From assembly GCF_029227915.1 (NCBI RefSeq), contig NC_079885.1, positions 23,373,001-23,437,000 on the forward strand: a stretch of 64,000 bases of DNA, written 5' to 3'. This DNA is from Hydractinia symbiolongicarpus (Eukaryota; Cnidaria; Hydrozoa; Anthoathecata; Hydractiniidae). A model generated the notes under the pieces. The model ran no database searches, was not told the origin of the DNA, and worked only from the letters and a program-made list of their open reading frames with translations. This document shows positions 1 through 13,300 of this stretch, piece after piece (the stretch's first letter is position 1; every line of letters begins with the position of its first letter). The translations under genes and the position numbers were made by a program.

Positions 1-20
1 TCGAACACTCTCTTCAGCAA
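1..20 (-). CDS. EIF2S2: eIF2 beta exon 5 (partial, cut by window edge)
   Basis: An AG acceptor lies at 21-22 (minus strand) and the 20 bases that follow read LLKRVF in phase 0. This directly continues YTYDE of the preceding exon, as the family requires. Confidence 0.7.
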
Positions 21-3000
21 CTAGTAAGGATAAAGTATAAGTTATTAATGCAGAATTAGAGAATGTTTATATCAATAAAATAATATATGGGAAGGGCGGG
101 AAAGCGTGTGGAGTGGAAACAAAATCAAAAATTAACATTCAGGGAAAGGGAAGAAGGCGATTATTATGTATGCAAAAAAGTTGAAATGAAAATCAACTAG
201 TTACATTTCAGAACTAATCTTTAAGTGGAATTCCAGCTTTATATTGCGTTTCTTTTATCCTTCAAAGAAAATTTAACTTCCACATCGACTTGGCTGGTAT
301 CCAGCGCTTTTGTCGCTATAATGCAAAAAGCGCAAACTTCTTTTGCCAGCGCCACACAAACAAATTGATTTCCATTAGTAGATTAATAAAGTGTAACGTA
401 CAGGAAGATGTTAAACAAACAGAAAAACCTCTTCAAAATTTAACATTGTTGACCTGACATTGTTATTTAAATAACCAACCTCGAAGAATAGCTGGGAAGG
501 AGGTATGGGAATTAAAAAGAAAAGGAGAATAGAAGTCGTTTTAGTAAAGTACTATAAATTAAGTTTGTAACCCTACATTAAGTTTTCAATTTTTTTTTGC
601 CACCAACATTAGACTTTTTTAAGAACATATACTAGTCGTTAACCCGTGGAAATATCCACGGGTTCGCCGGTCCTTTTCATATAGCATTGCGTGCGTCTCG
701 CTACTTGCGCAGACGGACAGACGTATACGGGTATTATAATATAGATTTATTTTACTTATCAATTAAATAATGTTGAAGGATTAGTTACAGAAAAAAAATT
801 CTGTTTTTAGTAAGTTGTAATGTCATTTTTTACTTTGTGATTGTGCATATGTAAACAAACATACAATTTTTTTTTTTTTACTTTATTAGTCAAAAAGTTA
901 AAGGACCATCGATCTAGGCGCAAAATTCAGTTATCAGGGGAAGTTTTTGTTCATTGCACATGCGTTGCACAATATGAGTCGACGATTTTTGCGTTATAGC
1001 TAATAAAAACACTGAATGTAAACCAGCCTTAAATGTCTTTACAGCAATCACGTACACAAACGTCTACGTACCTAACCCATGCGAATAGAGTGTGACAAAT
1101 CAATGCATACCTCATCATATGTATATTCTCTGTTGTCATCTTCAACTGACTCGTTTTCTTTGTTTTCACCTATCAAAACAAACAACAGTATTTTAAATTA
1201 GAGCACTCTTTACTACCTAAGCCGTAATGCAATCAAACTTGTCAACGAAATTAAGAAATTTTGCCAATTTTATTCCTTTTTTTTTTTATTCCTTGCACTT
1301 TGTCTAAAAGCTGCCATGTTTGCACAATTATCATATTCCACTGTTACTTTTCCAAGTTCCTATAGGCCCTTGAGTTTTACTTATTAAAACATAAGTCACA
1401 AAATATTTACATACCTTTTGATTCTGTGTCATCTGTCTGAAAAAATAATAATAAAATCTTTACTTAAAAATGTGTAAAGCCACAGTTTATACTATACATT
1501 CCAAGAAAGAAAAGTAAAAAAAATCAGTAATTTGGTCCAAATAATTCAAAAGTTTATTACACCAGCACAAGTCTTAAAAAGTTAGTTTAAATGCTAGTTG
1601 AAATCCAGCACATGGACCTATACAACTACAAACAGCTAAGGTCTCTCGAGCAACATCAAGTCAAAACGTCAGATGGATAAACCCTAAATAATTTAAAAAA
1701 CAAAACATCATTACTGGTAAGGCGTCTCCCACTGCACTCATATCCAATGCTGGCCCTCTTTTCTTTTTCTTTTTCTTTTTAAAACTTGAAAAGTCATCTA
1801 GATCGTCAGCTATGGTCACTTTCTCTGTTTTGGTTTTTTCCTTTTCAGTACTTTCTGCTGGTATCTCTTCGTTTTTCGTTTCCGCTGGCTGAGTTGTATC
1901 AGCAGCTGATGATTCGTTCATCGCATCCAGTTCCTCAACGTTGATCGGTGCCTTCTTCTTCTTCTTTTTCTTCATAGTTGGGTCAAATAACTAAATATAA
2001 CAATGATTGCTAATAGTACCAATAGTAACAGATTGGTATTGGATATTTACAAAACTTGACAAAACTGGATGAATCGTTTGTTAATATGATTTTGTTTGAT
2101 TGAAACGATCCCTAGTGGTGGATGAATGTTTCTTTAGAAAGTTCAATGGACGGATGTTTTTTTTGAAAACCTGCTTAGCATTAGAAACAATTACCATTGC
2201 ACTGTATTATTTATTAGACATCACTAGGTAGTAAAATTTGAATTAGAAAGGTTTATATATTCGTGGGTTTAAAAAATAGTTTATGTAGCTTTTTTAGTTG
2301 GGTTACTAGTGTTTATCTACAAACATCATTGATATAACACGCAATTACATATCCTCTGGTATTGGTTGGGTAGTAATCAGTAATGCCTATTGACATTTCT
2401 ATTTATTTTTATTTATATACAGTATCTGCTGGTTTTTGTTGAAAAAACATAGGTATTATAGCTAATATATCTCCACTCCACCCCCCTCTGAAATATAACA
2501 AAATTTCACCTTGAACTCCCATGATGAATGTAAGTACCCCGGTCCCACCTATACAAAGAAAAATAACTTGACACTGTCAGTTGCGCGTTGGCTTTAAATC
2601 AATCAGCAGTGTCTGGCGCATTTCTTAGCCTTGCAAGAGAGTAATCAGGTTGGTCTGGATTAAGTAGAATTTCTACTGCCCCTTTTTTCCTAAAGATCTC
2701 AACTAAAAGATCAAGTTAATTAACAAAATCACTTATCACACAGAAAATTGACCTGTTTAGCACATAATCCACCCAAAATATGTTCATTGCACTTAGCCCT
2801 GTTGCTAGGTATGGTTGCTATTTTGAAAAGGAATTAAAGTAAAATTAATAATAATATGAACAAAATTTTAAACTTTGACCATGAGCATTTATTTAAGTGT
2901 TCAGGTTTCTTGTATTTTTTAGCTTCTATAAGGAAAGGCTCTTATCAGAGACCTGTAAGAGGGAGTTGTTAAGAAAATTTTAAGGTCTCTGGTTAGATGT

Positions 3001-6000
3001 AAGGTCTCTGGTTAGATGTATATGGATGACAAACTGCGTCTTTTTTATTGTGGCAAAAATAAGAAATACTATGTTAAAAATGTCAAATGTGAGTTAAAAT
3101 TTAGAGAAAATTTCCAATTTCAACCTTCCAAGAATTTTCAACCTTTCAATTTCTAAACCTATTGAGAAACAGTATTTGCTAGAAATCGGGATCCTATATT
3201 AATTCGATCACAAAAATCTCTTAACTACAGTATGGTCTCTGCATACCCAGTTCATCAAAACTTTTAACTTTTCACCATGATAAGTTAATTTGAACTTGTT
3301 TTCAAAGTGTTTAAAAACCTTATTACTTTCTGGTATGTTAAATTTACAGATTTGAACAGGTCAGGCCAAACAGGCAGGTAATGGTCACACTACAAGTAAG
3401 TGTTAAACAAAACAGTTAATACTTCAAGAGCAGTTTAATTCAGTAAACATAACCACGTTGTAAGGTGACATTGCCTAATCAGGCCACTAGTGACTGACAA
3501 GTGGTAGTTCGGTGCTATTCACATTTTGGTTATTGTTACGGTTATAGAACCTCATATCAGACCCTAAAATAACCAAAATTCAAGAAATCTAAAAACTGTC
3601 TAAACACACTGAGAAAACGAAAAGATTTTATACTACTTAAAATCTATTTCTGTAAAAACATTTTTATGAATTTTTAAAATATATCCAGAAATAGATCTGA
3701 AATAACCATTATTTCCCCAAAAGTCAACTTAGCAAAACATATATGGCCAACGAGCCAATATTACACCAATGATGAATACCAGAGGATCCAGAGGATGCTT
3801 CTGTTTTTAACTTGTTAGCCCTTTGGCTAAATAAGTTTTCTATAGTTTATAAAGTGAAAAAATCAAAATTTCTTCTAAAAATTCTTAGCGTTGCCCCAAG
3901 GGGTTGCCTGGCATTCTGATGCTTTTCTGTGAATTTCATTTTAATTCTAAATTTTACCCTGGCTAATTGTTCCAGGGTAATAAATGAACAAAATTAAAAA
4001 CTTAAAAGCTTTACTCATTCCTAAACCAGTGTAGACACATTATCGGCTAAAGTCTATTTTACTTCCATTTTATATAAACACATCAACCTCAGTTTTATCT
4101 CAGTAAAAAAACACGTCTTAAACACGTCTTCGGTAACAAGAAAGTTTGAAATTTGTATTTGAAGTACATCTGACATTTTTATAAATAGGCTGGATAAAAA
4201 CAAACATAGGTCGTGAGAGAAAGAATGCTAAAATGAGGAAAGGGACTGATAAATTAGCTAACGGCAAGACATAATAAAAATTTCAGCTAACTTTAAATAA
4301 AAAGCTTAGCTAATGATGCCGAATCAACAAAATGTGAGTTTTTTTTTAAAAAAATATTTGGTCAACTAACAGTTAACAAGTATAGACAGCTTAAGGTGAA
4401 AAATTAGCAAGGGTTCAGCAATTATTTTAAATTTGTAAAATGACTTTAGAGTAACTGTTGCTAATTACACTCAGGTGTTGTTTTTTTGAAAGCATGCAAA
4501 GTTCTTCGCCCTTCTTTTAGCCCACGAACATCTAAATCATGCGCATACACCATATGCAGCAGTTGACTTGACTGTTTAATTATCACAAATAAATACACAA
4601 AGGAAGGCAACTCCATTAACCATTCCGTGTTGTAATAAGTACCACAGTCAGCCACAAGAACGAAAATCTAGGGAAAGGGGTTTCTTTAATTCGAAATTTA
4701 CCCCAGAAGAGAACAACAAACCCCAGACTAGAGTAATTACCCCTGGGTATTTGTCTAGGGTCTGTCCACCTTTGTTAATTAATCCACCGTAGCCTAATTA
4801 CATAGCTAGTACTTTGACTGTAGCTACAATTGACAAAACCTGAGTGACAATAAAAAACTTTTAGGAAATTAGTTTTAAAAAGATCTAAAAATTTAAATTT
4901 TAGCACTAAAGATCAAATGTCGCATCAAATAATGCTCATGGTTTTTTTGTGTGACGTCAAAGAAACATTCTAGATGACTTTGCTGTGCAATTTGAATAAG
5001 TTTGTTAAATAAAACAGCTGCAAACTTTAATAACAAAATAGATGAACAAAATAGATTAACTAAAATGAGCGGCCTTACTTTGTTTTTCAATAGTCTGTAA
5101 CACTTTATTTCTGGTACGCGTGATCATGATTTAAGAAGCTCTAATCGTAGCACACAGTAACAAAACAAAAGCAATACGAAATGAAGATTAAAATAGACAG
5201 TTAGTATTTGGATCAACTTGTTGAAATGCATTTTTAAATTTTGAATATGTAAAAAAAAGGTAGCTACAGTTGGACAAAAGTAAAAAAAAGGTAGCTACAG
5301 TTAGACAAAATGACAGATCAAAATTGATTTTGCGCATGATCGTACATTGTCTGATATCTGAATTTTATTTCTTGGCCTGCAAACAATTTAATACATACAG
5401 TGTTGGTCCAAGGCAAAATATCTTGTTCATTAGAAGGTCACGCCAGATTTAATAAAAACATTCAATAAAAGAAATATGATGGAAAAATTATGATTGATGA
5501 GTTTGCTGTGTCCAGGAAATACATCCTCTTCCATATAAAATTTATTGGGATATTGTTGGTGGACAAAAGCTTGATTTTATTTTCGATCCAGTCTTTTTCA
5601 GGAGATGCGTGCGATCGCACACACGCCTTGGCACACGCCCATATCTTTTCAGGCGTGTGATTAATCACATGCCTGAAAAACAAATATTGAGTTTTCAAAA
5701 TCAACCTTTAAAACCCTTTTCTGGCCCCTTCGTAGTTGGTAACCAGGTCTTGCACAAGAAATCCAGCCATGCGGTCTTTAACTAATGAAGAGGTGAACGG
5801 AGCACGGATGATGCAAGCCTGCAAAACTGCACTTATAGGCGAAATAGACATTTTATCATGGATTTAATTGTAGATAACTTCTTCAGGTCCGAAGATGCGG
5901 TGTAAATTTTTTTAAGTTTTAAGCCCTGTGGATAAATTGTTTTTTTAACTTGAAAACAAAGCATATTTTTGCCTATTTGCTTGTGATGACCTGAAAAGAG

Positions 6001-6046
6001 AATAAATATAAAAATGACAGTATACTATGCATACTATTTCGGACAT
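1..6046 (-). CDS. EIF2S2: eIF2 beta subunit gene (5' part, five exons, runs off the left edge)
   Basis: Translation initiation factor 2 beta belongs to the eIF2 complex that brings initiator tRNA to the 40S ribosome in the cytoplasm; its N-terminal lysine blocks bind eIF5 and eIF2B epsilon. I read exons (minus strand) at 6035-6046, 1715-1990, 1415-1436, 1111-1169 and 1-20, all with GT..AG borders and matching phases. The conserved start of the family (FDPTM followed by a lysine run) is at the head of the second exon, a second lysine run (FKKKKKKKR) follows an acidic DDLDDF stretch, and the fourth exon ends in YTYDE with LLKRVF opening the fifth, as in eIF2 beta orthologues. The central domain and C-terminal zinc finger must lie left of base 1. 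The first coding exon is inferred. Confidence 0.85.
641..664. repeat. Perfect 10-bp-arm hairpin in an eIF2 beta intron
   Basis: AACCCGTGGA and TCCACGGGTT flank a four-base AATA loop. A similar motif (CCCGTGGAAGAATCCAC) is at about 35868-35884, so this is probably part of a dispersed repeat rather than a regulatory site. Confidence 0.5.
1111..1169 (-). CDS. EIF2S2: eIF2 beta exon 4
   Basis: This 59-base exon has its acceptor AG at 1170-1171 and a GTATGC donor at 1105-1110. It reads an acidic linker (ENKENESVEDDNRE) followed by YTYDE, the conserved beginning of the eIF2 beta core. It enters in phase 1 from the micro-exon and leaves in phase 0. Confidence 0.8.
1415..1436 (-). CDS. EIF2S2: eIF2 beta exon 3 (22-base micro-exon)
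   Basis: The micro-exon has a CAG acceptor and GTATGT donor and reads TDDTESK plus one base of a Gly codon. Its phases fit both neighbours exactly, which is why I accept so short an exon. Confidence 0.7.
1715..1990 (-). CDS. EIF2S2: eIF2 beta exon 2 (lysine-rich N-terminal domain)
   Basis: This exon of 92 codons is in phase 0 at both ends, with acceptor TTTAG at 1991-1995 and donor GTAATG at 1709-1714. It holds LFDPTM, a first run of seven lysines, an acidic Ser/Thr/Glu-rich linker, DDLDDF and a second run of seven lysines. The two lysine boxes are the hallmark of eukaryotic eIF2 beta. Confidence 0.88.
1991..6034 (-). other. Probable intron 1 of eIF2 beta; no other gene seen
   Basis: AT-rich sequence without a convincing exon on either strand. 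It contains two small tandem duplications: a 19-base unit (AAGGTCTCTGGTTAGATGT) at about 2981-3019, and a 32-base unit containing GGTAGCTACAGTT at about 5248-5312. Confidence 0.45.
6035..6046 (-). CDS. EIF2S2: Candidate eIF2 beta exon 1 (MSEI)
   Basis: The minus strand reads ATG TCC GAA ATA followed by a GTATGC donor. Joined in phase 0 to the next exon this gives an N-terminus of the expected length and type just before LFDPTM. It is preceded by a pyrimidine-rich stretch (CTTCCTTTTCTAC). The intron to exon 2 would be about 4 kb. This is inference from position, phase and family resemblance; a cDNA would settle it. Confidence 0.5.
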
Positions 6047-6300
6047 GTAGAAAAGGAAGTTAAGATTGAGAGAGTCGCTATAACAGTAGACATTCCATCA
6101 TCGTGTTTGGGGTTCACGATTTAAAACGTCCCCCACTCTTCTACGGCAAAATGAATGCGCAACAAAAAATAACCTTGGAGCCCGTACCGTACGCGTAACA
6201 TTCTTTGCACGTGCGCTTTACATTGCACACGTTACTTGATTTACACGTGCGAATCATTGCACACCTACTCAAAAAGACTGCCAATCTTATGATTTAATTA
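6047..6300 (-). promoter_or_regulatory. Probable eIF2 beta promoter region
   Basis: Directly upstream of the candidate first exon, this stretch is richer in C and G than its surroundings. It has several CACGTG/GCACGTGC-type elements between about 6190 and 6260, arranged as imperfect inverted repeats with ACGCGTA sites. No TATA box is obvious. The assignment rests only on position and composition. Confidence 0.3.
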
Positions 6301-6334
6301 AAATAAGGATTTAATGCCGGTCACCTAGTTCACT

Positions 6335-6584
6335 GAAGGTGTATTTTCACTCCAAAAGAAATGGTAACAGATCGGAATGGACAATTGTGACTTGTAGAAT
6401 CTGATTGGTTTGTAATACTTTCCATTCTGATCCGTTTAGATCCAAACTAAAAGTTGAAATAAACTCTATTGACAGGAACAGGAAAAATTTTCACAAAGAA
6501 GAATTAGCAGATATGTATCCTAATTAAATTTAAGTATTTCTCTTGTTCTGATCTGTTTTGCCTTTGAGTGGAAATCCATCTTTA
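6335..6584. mobile_element. MITE with about 40-base terminal inverted repeats
   Basis: The left end (GAAGGTGTATTTTCACTCC...) and the reverse complement of the right end (CTAAAGATGGATTTCCACTC...) align over about 40 bases with scattered mismatches, both running into a GATC(T/C)G-type motif. There is no coding capacity. This fits a non-autonomous DNA transposon about 250 bases long. I could not fix the target duplication. Confidence 0.5.
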
Positions 6585-8098
6585 GGGGACAGTATCAGTC
6601 CATTCTTGTCCTCAGATCATTTTAGTGATAAAACCTCACAAAGAGCTCTATGGAGGAGAAAATTTTTGGTTTACATGAATTCAGTTACAATATTTCCCTG
6701 GCCAGGCTGCCTGTGAAAAAAAGTCTTGATGTATTTTCCTCTGCAAATAGAACACCATTGAAAACTAGACAATGAGAAAGAAAAAAGTCTCGACATAATT
6801 TTTTTCTGCAGCATAAAACACCATTGAAAACTGGGCATAGCAAAAAAATTGTTGATGTAATTCTTACTATAAACTCCTCTTGTGAGTACATTTCAACATA
6901 TTAATCAGGGAAATTGAATTCTAGGGATGACCTAAATTATTCGTTTTGTATGGGAATATTAAGATTGATGTAAATAATTTTTTTTAACTGTTGTACGTAA
7001 GCCGGCTAGTCCTGATTATGTTGCCCTGGTTATGTATTTTCTGCCCTGCTTATAAATAGGGCAAGCTGTTGTACATAATCTGGGCATCATTCATAATCTG
7101 GGCAGAACAGTATATTGAACAAATAATACTAATAATACTAAAATCTGATCTGTAAAGATTCTGATAATCACATGTATGGCAAGCACCATTATGATGTTTC
7201 CACTCCTTTGTAAATTTGGAAAAAATTATTTTTATTTTGTTGTAGTGTATGATCTGCCAAATCTGTGAATCCGATAACTCTGTGAATTGCTTTCGAAGCC
7301 TACAACAACTTACGACAGCTTTGTCTACCATTTTTAATGAATGAATTCGATTCAGGTGGGTTAAAACTACCACTTAATCATTTAAGAAGTCTCAGAACTC
7401 AAGCATGACAAAAATTTGCCGGTAAGTTCAGCCAGCTACACCTTTTTGTGATTTTTAAGTCAAGCACAACAGTGGTCATTTTTAATATCTATTGTTAGCT
7501 CAGGTAATTGATTATAATTATAGTCATGTTATACCTTTTCTGTCCAATGATTGAAAAATGTTTTCTAATGAATATTTATTATTTTTGGTGGTCATCAGAA
7601 AGCAAGAAAACATGTTTTTTAAATTTCACATGGTTGAAGGATCCGCCACGACTTTATCGGATGATAGTACATGTTGGATACGGCTTATTTGTCTACTAAT
7701 AAATGTTTTTCTTGTTGTACCCCCTGAATAGTCCACGAAAGACAGCCCTACGATAATAAAAGTTTGAAATAACAAATATGTTGACAATATGGATATAAAG
7801 GAGGTTAAATATATTTTTTACGGCATTTGCGGATTATACGCTAGCTAGTTACAGGAAGATATTTTGTAATGTGTGACTCATTAATAATTTTGCATGGTAG
7901 GATCCATTTACCATTACTAAAATAGATTTTTTTACGTTAGCTAACTAATGATAATTTTAGAGATAATGACCTTTGTCATACAGGTGCTAAAAATCGTAGG
8001 TAAGAAGCTATGTAATTTCTCTTGACCAACCTTTAGCCAGCTAGCTATAGCTATGCAACTGAAAAAGTAGCTAGCTAGCTAGCACTTCTGAAGCCTAG
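6585..8098. other. Intergenic or intronic, no supported gene
   Basis: AT-rich. The short open frames here lack splice context or recognisable motifs. A cluster of GCTAGC/AGCTAG repeats begins near 8040, just before the first exon of the next gene. Confidence 0.4.
8041..8092. repeat. GCTAGCTAGC low-complexity repeat
   Basis: Tandem (GCTA)n-type runs. The same tetranucleotide motif recurs at about 8784-8815, 9660-9680 and 37778-37890, so it is a genome-wide simple repeat. Confidence 0.7.
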
Positions 8099-8242
8099 TG
8101 GCCAGAGAATTTACGAGTTAATGCTGTTGGCCGTCCCATTGTCTCAAACTTTTGCGAAGGTGAACATTATTTGGCAAAAAATTTGATTGATCTTGTTCCC
8201 AACACTGCTGATATGATGTGGATGGGAAAGGTTATACACAAG
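8099..8242 (+). CDS. Candidate exon, unknown protein (possibly same gene as 10317-16078)
   Basis: A TAG acceptor precedes 48 open codons (starting WPENLRVNAVGRP, including FCEGEHYLAKNLIDLVPN) and an AAG/GTGAAT donor follows. The composition is protein-like and unlike the flanking noise. Its phase (0) does not fit the exon at 10317, which needs two preceding bases. Either an intermediate exon is missing from my reading or this belongs to another gene. I do not recognise a domain. Confidence 0.4.
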
Positions 8243-10316
8243 GTGAATATAAATATAGAAATGCATTATGTAGCTAGCAAAACTATAATTTTTTTTACCA
8301 TATCACCAGTTTCTTCTGTCATTGTGTCCTTAGGTTTTACACTAGCCGCCTTGTTTTGTTTTTGTTTCACGAAACCTTATTCCTTTTCGTCACTTCACTC
8401 GTGTGCAGTTCGCTCACTCATTGAACCATTTGGTTTGGTTAATCGAGAATGGATTGCATCAACCAAACCCGATACTCTCACCTGAGATTCCGTTTATTTC
8501 GGAACATCCGTTTTAATTTCGTGATTTTTTATCACAAGATCATAAAGGGCCCATAGCAACATTAAAGCAAAACAAAATGTTCGTTAATGGCGCTCCTTTA
8601 TATTTTTGACTATACTTGTTACCTCTTTACCTTTCTACTAAAGAAAATATCTGGCTTTGGACTTGTAGATTTTTGTTAACTCAGTTTTTGTTCTTTATAT
8701 GAAGACATTACATTGCCGTGAAGCCACAATCCCAAACTGTGAAGACACCCACGACACGATACAAAATTATTTAAAAAATGTATAGCTAGCTAGCTAGCTA
8801 GTTATAGCTAGCTAGACGTTTTTGAATGTTTTAATTTTCGTTTAGGCCCTTCTAGCTCTAACAACAGCGTGACAGGCAGAAAATGCAGGAGAGATCGCTG
8901 AATAAAGGTCTTTTTTCACCCCATCCACCATCTCTTTCTACGGAAACATCTAGTGGAGAGGCTTTATAGCTACCTTTATACTATATATTGAGAGTAGCTA
9001 GGTAGAGAGCTTACCGTGACAAATGTAATATTTTATATCTAAATATATATTTTATTTTTTATAGCTAATTTAAAAGGGGGAATTGTACATAATTATTTTG
9101 TCTTTATGTAAAGGAACACTTCCTGATTGGTGGGGCTGCAGGTTGTCTGTATAGTTTTGCCATATGATGGAGAATGTTGTATAGCTACTCTTACTACTAC
9201 TAATACTACTACATTTGCACTAAACTTTAGAATATTTAGCTAGCTACAGAAAAAAAATTTAATTTGACATAAAAACTGCAAGAGGCAGATAGCTACCCAG
9301 CCACTTATGTATAGTGCTCAAAAATTCTCTTTTTTAAAAAATTTATAGCTAGCCTCAGGTCTTATAAGACTCTCAGCAACTGCTTACGGAGTGCAATGCC
9401 TTATTTTCGTGGAAAAAATAGTACATCTGTTCCACATGTAAATAATAGACAGCGTGTACCCTCATATTTGTGAGGCTAGGTGTGTAAAGTATGTACATCT
9501 ATCTCTTTGAGAGGTGAGGTAGCTTCTGCAATACTCGATTGGTGGCTGAGGTGATGTAATTCAAGTGAGAGTCATTTTACGCAGGAAATCAGCACTATAA
9601 GCGTATCGCATTTTACGCAAGTTTTACAGAAATGTAGGCATACTTATACAACTTGATGCTAGCTATTTGTATAGCTAGCGTATACAGCCCTTTATTGCAT
9701 AGTTATCAAACTGTTCTAGCTCTTGCATCTCCAGATGATACATAACTTTATGGTTTCGACTATAGGCTGGTGAACAGAGCTCGAGCTATGTATTTCGAGC
9801 GAAAAAGGAATCACCTAAAACATCCTAGTCACATGATTTCCATCTTTAGGGGCATTTTATACAATAATCTTTTAATTACTCAGGGTTAAGAATAATGCAT
9901 GTGTCTGTATACATTGACATTTCTAACATGACCAGGTGGGTTTGGGAGAGAAATGTCAAATTAACAACTTGAGTATGGACACTGTTTCTAACATTTACCC
10001 GATTTGGTTAAGTGAGAAACATCCTAATCCTATGATTTATAATAATACATCTATTCCATTTGTCCATATATGTTTATTTCAATATACCAATCAAAAATCT
10101 TGAGAACTGATTAAGGTTTTAAAAAATACAAATAGGTTGATATGATGTAGGGGCTATCGATTTTCATTATTATATAACATATTTTGGCCATTAAAGGGGT
10201 GACAAAGTGTAAGGCAACAACAACAATAAAATCATCATTTAAATATTTCAAAGAATTAGTAACAAAAAGTACAAAAGAAATTCAACATACCATGTAAGTC
10301 ACTTTTTTATTTTCAG
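8243..10316. other. Probable intron or intergenic DNA
   Basis: No further exon found with good borders. It contains GCTAGC simple repeats near 8784-8815 and 9660-9680. Confidence 0.35.
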
Positions 10317-13300
10317 CAAAGCTATAATGATATCTACTAGCAGTGTTAAATCTAATACAGCATTTGGACCACGCCTCTACAAACTTCCTGCTGTTAAAGA
10401 ATGCTTGTATCATCCACAACTGCCAACATTTAGACGTATGGACATTGATACTGCAGCCCACAAACTTCCAGATGAACATTGTCGGACAACAACTAGGTGT
10501 AAAAATGGTAAGATGTGTTGCTTGTTGCAGTATTTTACAGATCTTCCGATGAAAAGTAGTAAAATGCAAATTGAATTTCCAAGTCAGTTTTCAAAAAAAG
10601 AAATAAGATGAAAAGTATCCAGATGACACAAAACTCTCTCCTCTATTAGGCTCCAAAGAGTATGTGAATTTAATTTTTTCGAACCTTTTTTGATGTTTAG
10701 ATAATTTTAGAAGTGCTACAATCACACTTTATAGACCAGCTGAGAAACCACTTAACTGCACGGTAAGAAATTTGCCATTACATCTTTATAAATAAATACC
10801 GTAATGATCCAATTAAGCGCCCAGCATTTTTTAAGCACACCCCTCAAATAAGCGCCCAGGTAATTTTCTCAAAGTTCAATAAGCGTCCAGCACTTATTAA
10901 TCGCCCCCTCGAATAAACGCCCACCTGATAAAAGGGGGCGCTTAATCGAAAACTACCTTTTTTACTACCTGTTTTTTAAAAATTACTGTTGTCTTTAATT
11001 TGTACAAAATTAGGAAAAATTCATAAGCGCCCAGCATTTTTTAAGCGGCCCCTCGATTAAGCGCCCATGAAAAATTCAATGTTTGGATCATCACGGTATA
11101 TTATAATTGGGATATTTAACACCATTTTATTTTTTTAAAGAATTTTATGGAAAACAATGGCCCACTGTCAAGTCTTTCAAACAGGTGAGTTGATTCCAAG
11201 TAACAATGATATCTAGAATTTGACCTCATTTCAACCAAGCCAAATTTTGTCAGTGGTTTTACTATGTACATAATTTAGGTGAGTCCAAATCTAAAACGAG
11301 TCTATTTAAATATGTTATTATTTTGTCTGGGAAATTTCTGTATGATTTTTTTTTGCAGGACACATTATTTTATTATTTTTCGTTCGGATCTACTATGCTA
11401 TCTTTAAATAATTTCCCATAACGCGACCGTCCCTACAAAATTTTACAGCAAAATTACAGTAGCAATATTATTTATATTCAAATGTGAAATAGATGAATTT
11501 CATTGCATATAGAATATGTAATGAAATCCATCTGTTAATAGACAAAACAACTTGTCCAAACAATGTTAACAACATTTACTAGTAAAATATACAGAATAGT
11601 GAATAAGGAATTCTGATTAATTTCCAAACTGCAGGCACATTCTCAAACCTTATTTCTGTTTCATTTTCTTCAACTGTCTTTATTTTTGCATCCACTTCTT
11701 CCTTAATCATTACGGTATTCACAATATTGTAAATATTATAACATTAAATTAAAATATGATGGTTAAATAAGATGGATTCCTAGCAACTTGACATGACACC
11801 TACGTTGTCTCAACATAAAAAAGATCAAGAGTTTTTTAGGTTCTATTGACCATTTCAGATACATAAGCGACTTTGCAATGCTTTAGAAAATCAATTTCTT
11901 GTTGGAAAAAGGCAGCAATTTCATTTTACCACTTCGTAAGTGGACATAAAGTTTCTGGTTTGCCATGAGATGGGTTTTTCCTTATTGTAATGTGTCAAGC
12001 ACATCCATGTTGGTTTTTAGTCATATCATTCCACTGAATCAAAATGGACCATTGCTTGAATGTAATGAAGTTGCGAAAGCTGGTATGAAAATGTTGATAC
12101 TTATATACACAATGCGGGATGTAAGGTAAATTTTTTATTGCATTTAGTGTGTAAGAATCTTCTTTTTATTGTAGATATTGAAGGGACGTTGCCATTTTCT
12201 GGTTATACTATGAGATATTTATCACCAGTTGTTACTGCTTCATGGAAGGTTTGTGCAGTCTTTTAGTCTATTTTTTCTACCCATGTTAAATTTTTGGTTA
12301 CCTTTATAGACAGCAAATTTCTCAAAGAATTGCTTTGAGAAAAAAACCACATAGAATGTAACAGTAAAAAGGCTTAAGCATCTGTCAGGATTTTTTCCAT
12401 TTGGTGCAAGACATAATCTCTGACCTTCTTAGTAGTGTTGTCCCAATGTGATGGCCATCTCATCAATATTAAACTTCCACTCCCAAATATACGATTTATT
12501 TTCTCAAACTTACCTGGGATGCCACACCTCCTCACATGTCCTCAATCCTCCTCAATTTTGAAAAGCATCCTTACATCTCCTCTAAAATTGTTTTTTTTAA
12601 AAACAACTTTCCCCTCAAATCTCTTTAATTTTAGTTTTACAATACTATATGGTAAAACACATAGAAATGCTACGTGGGTATGGCAAAAACATAATTTACC
12701 CACAACAATACCTTTAAAATCTCGTCAAATATTCTCAATTTCTATGGAAAATGTGAGAATACCCCTAAATCTCCTCACCTTTTTTTTTTACAAAAATACC
12801 GTCTCGTCTTCTTAAAACATGCTTAAAACTCTTATCAAAAATCATCAGATCTCCTCAAATTTATCTCTGTAAAAAAAAGGAACCATATGCTTACATAAAA
12901 CATAAAAACAGGAAATTAGTATAGCGCAACGATAAATTCACAAGATAAAAAACCACACATAAATGATAGATACGTTATTGGGACACCTAAACAGTCGCAC
13001 TGTTAAATATCAATTTCGTCGGTACTTCCTGTTTTATACGGTGCTTCCGAACTGACCTTTGGGTAATATAATAACAGTAAGGTTTTATAACAGGATATCA
13101 GTATAGCGCGACGCAAAATTCGTTAAAGGCCGCGGAGAACATGTTCATTAAGTTAAACTACTCAATTTGAAAATGCTGATCATGCATTCATATTTGCATA
13201 TTCTTAGTTTGGACTATGATCAGAAACATGTAATTCATATTCTTTCGAATGATATTGTAGTACCACATGTCAATTTTTTTGCAGCTTCTGTTTTATTGAC

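Noticed and set aside
5701-5880. Minus-strand stretch reading MSISPISAVLQACIIRAPFT
   Set aside because: Protein-like for about 45 codons but without a matching splice partner, and it lies inside the probable eIF2 beta intron; not enough to call a gene.
12435-12815. 126-residue open frame in the intron
   Set aside because: Phe/Ser/Leu-rich, overlapping T-runs and a repeated CTCCTCA motif, no splice logic with neighbouring exons.
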